Shown: piece by piece, positions 13,635-20,328 of the stretch
Layout of the letters: the number at the start of each line of letters is the position of its first letter
Position numbering within the stretch: the first letter of the stretch is position 1
Source of the DNA: a virus
Reading direction: 5' to 3' (one strand)
Length of the DNA stretch: 64,000 bases
IMG/VR virus record: IMGVR_UViG_3300033153_007660
Span: 1 to 64,000 of that record
Made by a program: the position numbers and the translations under genes
Notes under the pieces: model-generated
What the model was told of the DNA's origin: nothing
Databases searched by the model: none
Seen by the model: only the letters and a program-made list of their open reading frames with translations

Positions 13635-14240
13635 ATGAATACCAGAGCTAAGTTAGTAGACTACCTTACTTTCATTGGTATCCCTGCTGTTGGTACAGCA
13701 TTAGCTATTGGAGCAGTGCTTACCCCACAAACCTGGTCAGTAGCAGGAACAGTCATCCTCATCACCTCACTAGTAGCGATGTGGAGTCTCAGTGTTGCTA
13801 TTCTCCTTCGCCTCCGTAGTTTCAAGCCCGACTTTATCTCTCATGGCTGTGCCTTCTGGTTAGACATGAAGATCAAGGTTCCAAAGAGAGTAGTCGATGC
13901 TGCTATGGAGCACTTCAAAAAGCACATAGTAACAAGTAGGCTAGCTACTGTAGCTCAGGTAAACGACCTGTTCAGCAAAGCTAGCTTCACTATCTCTGAT
14001 AATCCTGTCCACTATAAGGGTAAGGACTACAATGGGCTATCAAATGGCAGATCATTAGCCCTTCGCTGGATGAAAGGATTCAAACAAAATGCATTCTTTC
14101 ATGAGTGGATGCACTCCTTCCAAGAGATAGTCTTGAAGATAAGAGATAAAAATGGTAGACCAGACAGAGACTATCAGCACCTAAGACGTTCACATTGGGA
14201 GCTGGTAGCTAGGATGAAAAACTCATTCATTGCCCCCTAG
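13635..14240 (+). CDS. Membrane-anchored HExxH protein, putative metallopeptidase
   Basis: 201 aa. Two hydrophobic segments (about residues 10-30 and 36-59) anchor a soluble domain with F-F-H-E-W-M-H near residue 156 and H-W-E-L-V about 30 residues later, a plausible zincin HExxH...E arrangement. ATG immediately follows the upstream stop. The last 9 nt overlap tRNA-Thr. Substrate unknown. Confidence 0.78.
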   Translation: MNTRAKLVDYLTFIGIPAVGTALAIGAVLTPQTWSVAGTVILITSLVAMWSLSVAILLRLRSFKPDFISHGCAFWLDMKIKVPKRVVDAAMEHFKKHIVTSRLATVAQVNDLFSKASFTISDNPVHYKGKDYNGLSNGRSLALRWMKGFKQNAFFHEWMHSFQEIVLKIRDKNGRPDRDYQHLRRSHWELVARMKNSFIAP

Positions 14241-14308
14241 GTGACCGTGGTCGGCACACTCCCTTGGTACGGGAGAAGGCTTGGGTTCAATTCCCAGAGG
14301 GGGCTCCA
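14232..14308 (+). tRNA. tRNA-Thr (GGT)
   Basis: Acceptor GCCCCCT/AGGGGGC, discriminator T, encoded CCA. Anticodon arm CTCCC-TTGGTAC-GGGAG gives GGT; T-arm TTGGG-TTCAATT-CCCAG. Confidence 0.92.
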
Positions 14309-14326
14309 ACAGAAAGGTAATAGAAG

Positions 14327-15187
14327 ATGGGTTACGGCGCATATTCATACTCGGATCGCATGACAAGAGCCACGACTGATGGCCTCACCACTCGTCCTGC
14401 AAGTGAGATCTTCAGTAGAACTTTCAATAGTTCCATGAATCCCAACGGAGTAACAATCCGTGAGTCCAGAGACTGTGTGGAGCACCCAGAATCAGTCCCG
14501 ATTATCCTAGGACTGGACGTGACTGGTTCAATGGGACGGATCCCTCACTTCCTAGTGAGAGAAGGCCTTCCAAGCATAGTCGACCAGATCATCAGAGAAG
14601 GCATAGCCGATCCACAGGTCCTCTTCATGGGTATTGGGGACCATGAGTGCGACAGAGCTCCTCTACAGATCGGCCAGTTCGAGTCCAGTGATTCACTCAT
14701 GGACAGATGGCTCACCGAGCTCTGGATTGAGTCCGGTGGCGGTGGTAACTACGGAGAAAGTTATCTCCTAGCCTGGCTCTTCGCCAGCAGATACACCCAG
14801 ACCGATCACTTCGACCAAAGAGAACAGAAGGGTCTACTCTTCACTGTCGGTGATGAGCCTACTCTCAGAGATCTCCCAGTTGCTGCTCAGCAAGCAATCT
14901 TTGGCCCTGGTCAGTACGAAGCTCAGACAGCTGCGAGTCTTCTTGCTGCTGCCAGAGAGAAGTTCGAAGTCTTCCACCTCCACATGCTCCAAGGTCACAA
15001 CGGGGGCAGAGGGAATGTGCAAGAGGGCTGGAGAGAGCTGATGGGAGAAGACAACGTGCTGCTGGTCCAGAATCAAGACCAAGTTGTAAGTCTCATCACA
15101 AGCAAGGTCCTCGAGATCGCTGAAGCACAGGGAGTTGGAACAGCTCCTCCAGAGAGCGACACTCGCTTCGATCACCTCGACGAGTAA
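14327..15187 (+). CDS. vWA-like protein with C-terminal RFDHLDE, 286 aa
   Basis: G-L-D-V-T-G-S-M-G near residue 64 is a MIDAS DxTxS variant. G-G-G-G-N-Y-G-E near 140 and F-T-V-G-D-E near 166 supply the other metal-loop positions. It has Gly/Ser/Tyr-rich ends. The tail S-D-T-R-F-D-H-L-D-E matches the C-terminal motif shared with proteins at 1529, 17485, 26104 and 28192. The PurA-like gene starts 3 nt downstream. Confidence 0.82.
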   Translation: MGYGAYSYSDRMTRATTDGLTTRPASEIFSRTFNSSMNPNGVTIRESRDCVEHPESVPIILGLDVTGSMGRIPHFLVREGLPSIVDQIIREGIADPQVLFMGIGDHECDRAPLQIGQFESSDSLMDRWLTELWIESGGGGNYGESYLLAWLFASRYTQTDHFDQREQKGLLFTVGDEPTLRDLPVAAQQAIFGPGQYEAQTAASLLAAAREKFEVFHLHMLQGHNGGRGNVQEGWRELMGEDNVLLVQNQDQVVSLITSKVLEIAEAQGVGTAPPESDTRFDHLDE

Positions 15188-15190
15188 GCC

Positions 15191-16321
15191 ATGAGCCACC
15201 GAGCTGTAATCGGTCTTGGGTTTGGGGACGAAGGGAAAGGTGTGACCACCGAGTACCTCTGTTCCCAGAACCCAGAGGACACTCTTGTCGTTCGTTTCTC
15301 TGGTGGTCAGCAAGCTGGCCACAAAGTAATCAAAGGCACCACCGAACATATCTTCTCCCACTTCGGCTCAGGTACACTGAGCGGGTGTCCCACCTACTGG
15401 AGCCACCACTGCACCTTCGATCCAGTCACTCTATGGAACGAGTATGACTTACTCCACCAGAAGGGTGTCAGACCGCTGATCTATATTCATCCCGACTGTC
15501 CAGTGACTACCCCTTATGAAGTCTTCAAGAACCGAGCTCCTGGCAGAGAGAAGGAGCATGGGACCTGTGGATCAGGCTTCTTTAGAACAAAAGAACGCCA
15601 TACTCATGGACCTAGACTGACTGCCGGAATACTGCTTCATGTCGGAGAGCCTGAGGTAAGCCTACTCCTCGAAAAAACCAGGAACTACCATGAGCTAAAC
15701 AATAGTCCAGAGCTAGACAACATGGTCAGAGAGTTCAACTCAGCAATAGCTAACATGCATGTCTATTTAGGGAGACACTTCGTTATCACAGACACTATCC
15801 CTAACTACCAGTACAAAGTCTTCGAGGGTAGCCAAGGGCTCATGCTGATGGAAGGTATCGGAACGATGCCTCACTGTACTCCTTCTGATCTAACTCCAAG
15901 AAATATTCTGAAGGAGACATACCTAGACGAGATTTTTCTAGTCACCCGGGCTTACCAAACACGTCATGGTAAAGGCCCAATGACCAATAGAGAATATCCA
16001 ATAGATCTCAAGAACACAGAGAAAGAGACCAATGTTTGTAATACTTACCAAGGAGAGTTTAGAACATCGGTACTAGACCTAGACCAACTGATCCACGCAA
16101 AGAAAAAGGGGATCGATAATCAGGTTGGAAGAGAAACTAGCGTCTATTTAGTAGTGACTTGTCTAGACCAGCTAGATGAATACAAGGTTACTTATCAAGG
16201 GACAATGCATACCTTTGAATACCTAACCAATTTCGTAGACTTCCTAGCTTATGGACTAGGACTTTGGGGGACTGTCTACGTAAATGACAGCCCTGAGTCA
16301 AAGCTTAGGAGAATACCATGA
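15191..16321 (+). CDS. Adenylosuccinate synthetase-like enzyme (PurA/PurZ family)
   Basis: 376 aa. The N-terminal loop G-F-G-D-E-G-K-G has Asp at position 13, the catalytic Asp of PurA (GTP-dependent IMP + Asp to adenylosuccinate). Q-A-G-H, the F-E-G-S-Q-G loop and T-R-H-G-K-G-P also fit. It is shorter than cellular PurA (about 430). Phage members include PurZ, which makes 2-aminoadenylosuccinate for Z-DNA; canonical PurZ replaces this Asp by Ser, so this protein is PurA-like or of the Asp-retaining PurZ0 type. No MazZ- or DatZ-like gene is visible here. The next ATG overlaps its stop. Confidence 0.85.
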   Translation: MSHRAVIGLGFGDEGKGVTTEYLCSQNPEDTLVVRFSGGQQAGHKVIKGTTEHIFSHFGSGTLSGCPTYWSHHCTFDPVTLWNEYDLLHQKGVRPLIYIHPDCPVTTPYEVFKNRAPGREKEHGTCGSGFFRTKERHTHGPRLTAGILLHVGEPEVSLLLEKTRNYHELNNSPELDNMVREFNSAIANMHVYLGRHFVITDTIPNYQYKVFEGSQGLMLMEGIGTMPHCTPSDLTPRNILKETYLDEIFLVTRAYQTRHGKGPMTNREYPIDLKNTEKETNVCNTYQGEFRTSVLDLDQLIHAKKKGIDNQVGRETSVYLVVTCLDQLDEYKVTYQGTMHTFEYLTNFVDFLAYGLGLWGTVYVNDSPESKLRRIP

Positions 16322-16554
16322 GGCCTTTCAGATTCAGACATTGTGAGATCAATCTCTACCAGTTCTATGAGCACTCAAGTTCAGCTGGTAAGTGGACATG
16401 GTCCATAACCTATCCAGAGAGCCAAGACCCAGACAAGATTCGCAGGCATGGCAGTCCTGATGGTCATCCCGACCTTGCAGGTGCTTTGAGAAGTCTCTTT
16501 ACCATACTTGGAAAGATAGCCAATGCAGATCCCAGTAAGATCGATACTCTTTAG
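16318..16554 (+). CDS. Hypothetical protein, 78 aa
   Basis: Starts in an ATGA overlap with the PurA-like gene. Aromatic, soluble sequence (FRFRHCEINLYQFYEH). Not recognised. Overlaps the next gene by 32 nt. Confidence 0.7.
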   Translation: MRPFRFRHCEINLYQFYEHSSSAGKWTWSITYPESQDPDKIRRHGSPDGHPDLAGALRSLFTILGKIANADPSKIDTL

Positions 16555-17251
16555 TGTCCTGATTAGTTGCTCTGCCGCGCCAAGCAGTAGCCCTATCTAT
16601 CCAGGCAAATTCACCAATGAAATAGAACAGATGTCCGGGGAAGAAGAGACACAAGCCCTTCTCTCCAAAGGATTGTTCCACTTCGAAACAGGGAATGCTC
16701 TCGGAACAATCCAGAGCTTCCAAAAAGCGCTCGATACTGACTCCCTGAACGAAGCAGGGATGGCACTGGCCTACTGGCATATCGGACAGTCTCTCGATGC
16801 TCTGAGCCGAACCTCAGAGGCCTGCGAGGCATTCCTCGCCTTCATCGAACATGCAGAGACCATGCATGAGTCTCCTGTCAAACAAATGATGATGATTCTA
16901 GAGATGGATCTACGGGGCAAGCTAGACCATGCCAGAGCATACTTAATAGCTGCCTGGTATGCTTACAGTGGAACAGATTATGCTCAGACAGATGAGAATC
17001 CTGCCATTTGTCACACTAACCAGGAGCTCAAGAACTTTGTCTACATGGTGTGGAACTGTTCCGATGACATCATCCTTCCAAACAGAATCCTCCTCACTAT
17101 GAACGGGATACCGATAGAGCCATGGACAGAGAGGCTTACTCTAGTCTGTCCCAGCACAGGGAAAAGACTGGTATTATTCGCAACCATATTGTATCCTAGC
17201 GACGAGATGCTGAGAGTTAAAGAAGAAGCAATGCAGCTCAATGCTCCGTAA
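16523..17251 (+). CDS. Putative lipoprotein with TPR-like repeats, 242 aa
   Basis: The signal peptide MQIPVRSILFSVLISC ends in lipobox L-I-S-C, so lipidation at Cys16 is predicted. Residues about 45-150 contain helical pairs of TPR character (A-L-A-Y-W-H-I-G-Q-S; A-C-E-A-F). The C-terminal half is unrecognised with several Cys. A phage lipoprotein would be placed on the cell surface or periplasm and could act in superinfection exclusion or sensing. The stop lies inside tRNA-Thr(CGT). Confidence 0.8.
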   Translation: MQIPVRSILFSVLISCSAAPSSSPIYPGKFTNEIEQMSGEEETQALLSKGLFHFETGNALGTIQSFQKALDTDSLNEAGMALAYWHIGQSLDALSRTSEACEAFLAFIEHAETMHESPVKQMMMILEMDLRGKLDHARAYLIAAWYAYSGTDYAQTDENPAICHTNQELKNFVYMVWNCSDDIILPNRILLTMNGIPIEPWTERLTLVCPSTGKRLVLFATILYPSDEMLRVKEEAMQLNAP

Positions 17252-17315
17252 GCTTTGATTGATGAAGCCCTGCTTCGTAAGCGGGAAGAAGGTGGTTCGA
17301 ATCCACTGCGGAGCT
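17243..17315 (+). tRNA. tRNA-Thr (CGT)
   Basis: Acceptor GCTCCGT/GCGGAGC; anticodon arm CCTGC-TTCGTAA-GCGGG gives CGT; T-arm GGTGG-TTCGAAT-CCACT; discriminator T. Confidence 0.92.
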
Positions 17316-17317
17316 CC

Positions 17318-17388
17318 GCCCCCTAAGCATTGTGCTGATGCAGGGCTCTTGTAAAGCTCAGAGATCGGTTGGATTCCGGTAGGGGGCT
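17318..17388 (+). tRNA. tRNA-Thr (TGT)
   Basis: Acceptor GCCCCCT/AGGGGGC; anticodon arm GGGCT-CTTGTAA-AGCTC gives TGT. T-stem ATCGG/CCGGT with loop TTGGATT, so G replaces C56. Only 2 nt separate it from the preceding tRNA. Confidence 0.88.
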
Positions 17389-17399
17389 CAAACAATCAC

Positions 17400-17473
17400 G
17401 CGCCTATAACTCAGTTGGCTAGAGTGTTACCGTGACATGGTAGAAGCCGTTGGTTCAAGTCCATCTAGGCGCA
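17400..17473 (+). tRNA. tRNA-Val (GAC)
   Basis: Acceptor GCGCCTA/TAGGCGC; anticodon arm TTACC-GTGACAT-GGTAG gives GAC; T-loop TTCAAGT; discriminator A. Confidence 0.9.
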
Positions 17474-17484
17474 CAAGGACAAAC

Positions 17485-17769
17485 ATGAAATTCAATGAGT
17501 TCATACAGAAATTACAAACAATCGGACAGATCCATGGTGACAAAGACATGGACGTTAGGGTTTCAGTCACCAGTTCTTCTTCTACTATACTGAGTTTTGA
17601 GAAGTGGAAAGCGAAGTGGGAGAAGGAAGCAACTATTAATCTCTCAACTGGAGAGACCTGGATCCGGACAGACAGTATCGACTACGAAAGAATGCAACAA
17701 AAAATACTCAAGGTAGAGAAGAAAGGACCAGATGATAATGGTCGCTTCGATAACCTAGAGGAAGATTAA
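17485..17769 (+). CDS. Hypothetical protein with C-terminal RFDNLEED, 94 aa
   Basis: ATG 17485 (MKFNEFIQKLQ) after an ACAAGGACAAAC leader. A small globular domain with a Ser-rich turn is followed by a Lys/Asp-rich linker and the tail G-R-F-D-N-L-E-E-D, the best example of the recurring C-terminal motif. Not otherwise recognised. Confidence 0.8.
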   Translation: MKFNEFIQKLQTIGQIHGDKDMDVRVSVTSSSSTILSFEKWKAKWEKEATINLSTGETWIRTDSIDYERMQQKILKVEKKGPDDNGRFDNLEED

Positions 17770-17771
17770 AC

Positions 17772-17981
17772 ATGCCTAAATGGACATTTCAAGCTGTGGC
17801 CTACAAGGTTCTCAAGCACACAGTAGAAGCTGAAACCTTCAAGGAAGCAGAAGAAAAAGCCGAAGCGGTCTTCGAGAAGCACGTTGAAGACGAAGACTAT
17901 AGAAGATGGGAACGAGACAAGTTCTATATACACGGCCATCCTGATGACTACCCAACTCCTGGGGCCTGGAACAGAAGTTAA
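17772..17981 (+). CDS. Hypothetical protein, 69 aa
   Basis: Short beta-alpha sequence with a Glu/Ala-rich helix (FKEAEEKAEAVFEKH). Its stop overlaps the next ATG (TAATG). Not recognised. Confidence 0.7.
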   Translation: MPKWTFQAVAYKVLKHTVEAETFKEAEEKAEAVFEKHVEDEDYRRWERDKFYIHGHPDDYPTPGAWNRS

Positions 17982-18238
17982 TGCCCTGCGTAACCTGCAA
18001 TAGACCCCTGAGACAGGGAGAGAAGGACACTGAAAAGTTCTTGTGTTGGTACTGTAGGGCAGCGAGGGTTGGGTCCTCAGCAAAGCTACTACTAGATATC
18101 CTAGACAAAGAAGAGTATGATCCAGCCGAACTAGAGATGGGCGTTGATCAACTAAGAAAAGAGCTAGGAAACTTTGACTATGCAGGGATGACTCTCCGTC
18201 AACTCGAGAAGCAACTCAAAGGACTAGAAAACATCTGA
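17981..18238 (+). CDS. Zinc-ribbon protein with helical tail, 85 aa
   Basis: C-V-T-C and C-W-Y-C pairs give a zinc ribbon (residues 3-26), followed by a helical domain ending L-E-K-Q-L-K-G-L-E-N. The stop overlaps tRNA-Cys by 2 nt. Function unknown. Confidence 0.75.
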   Translation: MPCVTCNRPLRQGEKDTEKFLCWYCRAARVGSSAKLLLDILDKEEYDPAELEMGVDQLRKELGNFDYAGMTLRQLEKQLKGLENI

Positions 18239-18310
18239 GCACGTGACCCGAGTGGCTAAGGGCCTCGGTTGCAACCCGAGAATTCGTCAGTTCAAATCTG
18301 ACCGTGCTCT
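18237..18310 (+). tRNA. tRNA-Cys (GCA)
   Basis: Acceptor GAGCACG/CGTGCTC; anticodon arm CTCGG-TTGCAAC-CCGAG gives GCA; T-arm GTCAG-TTCAAAT-CTGAC; discriminator T. Confidence 0.92.
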
Positions 18311-18336
18311 CAACCTTAACAAAGGAAAGAAAGAAG

Positions 18337-19065
18337 ATGAAACTAAACCAAGTAATCGCAGTAGAGAAGGGCATCAAGTCACGGTCTCACAAGCTTCTGA
18401 CGGACATGTACCAGACATTGTCCAAGAAGACACTCTTCGATGGTCTCTCGAAGACCTATCAGAAGAAGGAAGAGGACTCACAGGACTACCCGGCAGAGTC
18501 TACCAGGGTACAGAAGAATGCTTCTGACATGGTACGCGAGGCAGGAAACCTCCTCACTGAGTACTTCGACACCACACTCACCAAGGACGCTGCCAACTGC
18601 TCAGCCAAGGCTGATGTCAAGGTAGGAGAGACGGTACTCCTCGCTGATGTTCCCATCACGACGTTGCTCTTCCTCGAGAAGCAACTGGCCGAGATCACTA
18701 CGTTCATCGGGGCCATCCCAGTACTCGATCCAGCGTACAACTGGAAGATGGACCAGAACAACAACCTGTTCAAGACAGACACTCATGCTACGGCCAAGAC
18801 CAGGAAGGTCACCAAGCCTCTGGTCCTGTACCCAGCAACTGAAGAGCACCCAGCCCAGACCGACAAGATCACCGAGGATGTGATCACTGGCTACTGGAAC
18901 CAGATCAAGATGTCAGGAGCTATGCCTGAGAGTCGGAAGGCAAGCCTACTCAAGAAGGTAGAGCTTCTGCAGAAGGCAGTGAAGTTCGCACGCGAAGAAG
19001 CAAACAGTACGGAAATCGAACAGCAAGCCATGGGCGAGAAAGTCTTTGGCTGGTTGTTTTCCTAA
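18337..19065 (+). CDS. Conserved phage protein (DUF7873-like), 242 aa
   Basis: The sequence character (MKLNQVIAVEKGIK start, L-L-F-L-E-K-Q-L, P-A-Q-T-D-K-I-T-E-D-V, A-V-K-F-A-R-E-E-A-N) matches a protein I know from many actinobacteriophages, filed from memory as DUF7873. Function unknown. Codons are G/C-rich and regular, suggesting strong expression. ATG 18337 was chosen because it restores the conserved start. The permuted-tRNA region follows its stop. Confidence 0.8.
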   Translation: MKLNQVIAVEKGIKSRSHKLLTDMYQTLSKKTLFDGLSKTYQKKEEDSQDYPAESTRVQKNASDMVREAGNLLTEYFDTTLTKDAANCSAKADVKVGETVLLADVPITTLLFLEKQLAEITTFIGAIPVLDPAYNWKMDQNNNLFKTDTHATAKTRKVTKPLVLYPATEEHPAQTDKITEDVITGYWNQIKMSGAMPESRKASLLKKVELLQKAVKFAREEANSTEIEQQAMGEKVFGWLFS

Positions 19066-19115
19066 GATATGGAGCCAAGCTCAAACTCAAAGTAAATAGG
19101 GACAAAGCTATCTAA

Positions 19116-19205
19116 GATCCTGGGTACTTAGTACCCGTGGAGGTTCGAGTCCTTCCCCCTTGACCATTTTTGACAAGGGGTGGCGGAATTGGCAGACGCG
19201 GGGTC
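19116..19205 (+). tRNA. Circularly permuted tRNA-Leu
   Basis: 3' half first: anticodon 3' strand GATCC (19116-19120), variable arm GGGTAC-TTA-GTACCC, T-arm GGAGG-TTCGAGT-CCTTC, acceptor CCCCTTG (19156-19162), discriminator A19163, encoded CCA. After TTTTTGA comes the 5' half: CAAGGGG (19174-19180), exact complement of the acceptor, then T8 G9, Leu-type D-arm GCG-GAATTGGCAGA-CGC, G26, GGGTC (19201-19205), which pairs with GATCC. Beyond the anticodon stem, GGATAGCT (19212-19219) pairs with AGCTATCT (19106-19113), closing an internal loop GCTAAA / AA that would hold the anticodon, probably TAA. Every element has correct cloverleaf spacing, only in permuted order. Confidence 0.82.
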
Positions 19206-19307
19206 GCTAAAGGATAGCTGTTTAACATCCCGGAAACTAAGAGTCAAATTGTAGCTCCCAGTCTGAGCATTGCTGTGGTTCTCGGATCAAATGCAGGATG
19301 AATTTTT

Positions 19308-19381
19308 AGCAGAGACGTCGGTTCAAATCCGACCTGGAGCACAACACTTATGCTCCGGTAGGGTAGCGGAAACCCGCTGTT
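19308..19381 (+). tRNA. Circularly permuted tRNA, isotype unresolved
   Basis: 3' half first: AGCAG (19308-19312), 4-nt variable loop AGAC, T-arm GTCGG-TTCAAAT-CCGAC, acceptor CTGGAGC (19334-19340), discriminator A19341. After 10 nt (CAACACTTAT) comes GCTCCGG (19352-19358), which pairs with the acceptor (one G-U). Then T8 A9, D-arm GGGT-AGCGGAA-ACCC, G26 and CTGTT (19377-19381), which pairs with AGCAG. The anticodon loop would be joined from ACTCAGA... and ...TTTTT and cannot be read. CTCAGA (19383-19388) can pair with TCTGAG (19262-19267) to hold the ends together. Confidence 0.75.
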
Positions 19382-19453
19382 ACTCAGATCTAAATGACCT
19401 GCTTAAACGTCATCGAGAACATGAAGTCGCAGCACTAAGCGATTAACAATCAA

Positions 19454-19487
19454 CCTGGTTATGAACCAGGATAAGTTATGAACTTAT
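19454..19487 (+). repeat. Tandem anticodon-arm-like hairpins with identical loops
   Basis: CCTGG-TTATGAA-CCAGG is immediately followed by ATAAG-TTATGAA-CTTAT. Both have 5-bp stems and the same 7-nt loop, which fits the anticodon-loop consensus (T33, A37, A38; triplet ATG). No acceptor or T-arm frames them. Confidence 0.6.
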
Positions 19488-19492
19488 ACTCA

Positions 19493-19525
19493 GACGGGGC
19501 GGGATGGTCAAGAGCCCGCCTCGTC
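19493..19525 (+). other. Long GC-rich hairpin before nucleotidyltransferase gene
   Basis: GACGGGGCGGG pairs with CCCGCCTCGTC around ATGGTCAAGAG. It resembles an acceptor stem closed directly on a D-arm. It may be a tRNA relic, a terminator without T-tract, or a leader structure for the gene at 19542. Confidence 0.5.
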
Positions 19526-19541
19526 TACAAAGAAGAGACAA

Positions 19542-20090
19542 ATGGGTGACCCAAGAAATCCAGCTAGAGTAGAAGAGGAGTGGAACCCTCGGCGCCTAGA
19601 GATCATAGACCTTGAGATCCAGACCTTCCTAACACCCAAGTGTGCCCTATCAGGTGGATGGGCCTGGCATTACATGTCACCCCGTCCACACCGTGAGCTC
19701 AAGCTCCTCCATGATCACAAAGACGTTGATCTTTTTATAGAACCATATGCAGCACCTAAAGTCATCTGGGACCTGAAAGACGCAGGCTATCGGAAGATCA
19801 GCACTATCTATGACAACCCTAGCGGAAACTTTGTACGTTTTCAGAAGCATGAGGAAGACGTCAAGATTCTGATAGACCTCTTCATCCAAGACGTACTTAC
19901 TACTACTGTCTTCAATGCTATCAGGATACTAGAACCTCAGACATTGCTCTCTTTCTACAGCCTAAAGAAGCACACAACAGATGATTGCATAGCAGTACAG
20001 GCAGCACGAAAGCTAGTGGCTAAGGGGATCAACCCCATAGGTAGACAGGAGCTGATTGGTGGACAAGAACAAGCTAGCGAAGCTGAATGA
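19542..20090 (+). CDS. Nucleotidyltransferase-fold protein, 182 aa
   Basis: L-S-G-G-W-A-W-H near residue 36 followed by K-D-V-D-L-F near 62 is the GG...DxD signature of the pol-beta nucleotidyltransferase superfamily, closest in style to the AbiEii/MNT/aminoglycoside-nucleotidyltransferase group rather than CCA-adding enzymes. It lies between permuted tRNAs and RtcB, so an RNA substrate (tRNA end or intermediate) is an attractive inference; a toxin or small-molecule role is equally possible. Overlaps the next gene by 32 nt. Confidence 0.75.
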   Translation: MGDPRNPARVEEEWNPRRLEIIDLEIQTFLTPKCALSGGWAWHYMSPRPHRELKLLHDHKDVDLFIEPYAAPKVIWDLKDAGYRKISTIYDNPSGNFVRFQKHEEDVKILIDLFIQDVLTTTVFNAIRILEPQTLLSFYSLKKHTTDDCIAVQAARKLVAKGINPIGRQELIGGQEQASEAE

Positions 20091-20328
20091 AGTAGGCTAT
20101 AAGATCAGAGGGACGTGTGCCAATTGTAAATACAGTACATTAAGGTTCGAGAACCGGACCTTTAAACTCTGGGGCACATGCCTCAAACATCTCTACAAAC
20201 ATGAAAAGCATACTGATACTGACAGAGAGATGTCAGTCAACCACTCAGGAAACTGCGGCGATCATGAGTGGGACAGTTTTGCTACTAGTCAACTAGGAGA
20301 CTCTTGGCAACAATTCAGGGAGAAATAA
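20059..20328 (+). CDS. Zinc-binding protein, 89 aa
   Basis: C-A-N-C-K-Y-S, W-G-T-C-L-K-H and a later C-G-D-H make a probable Cys/His zinc site. Starts at GTG 20059 (or TTG 20056) with AGGAG upstream inside the nucleotidyltransferase gene. The next ATG follows the stop directly, coupling it to rtcB. Confidence 0.7.
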   Translation: MDKNKLAKLNEVGYKIRGTCANCKYSTLRFENRTFKLWGTCLKHLYKHEKHTDTDREMSVNHSGNCGDHEWDSFATSQLGDSWQQFREK

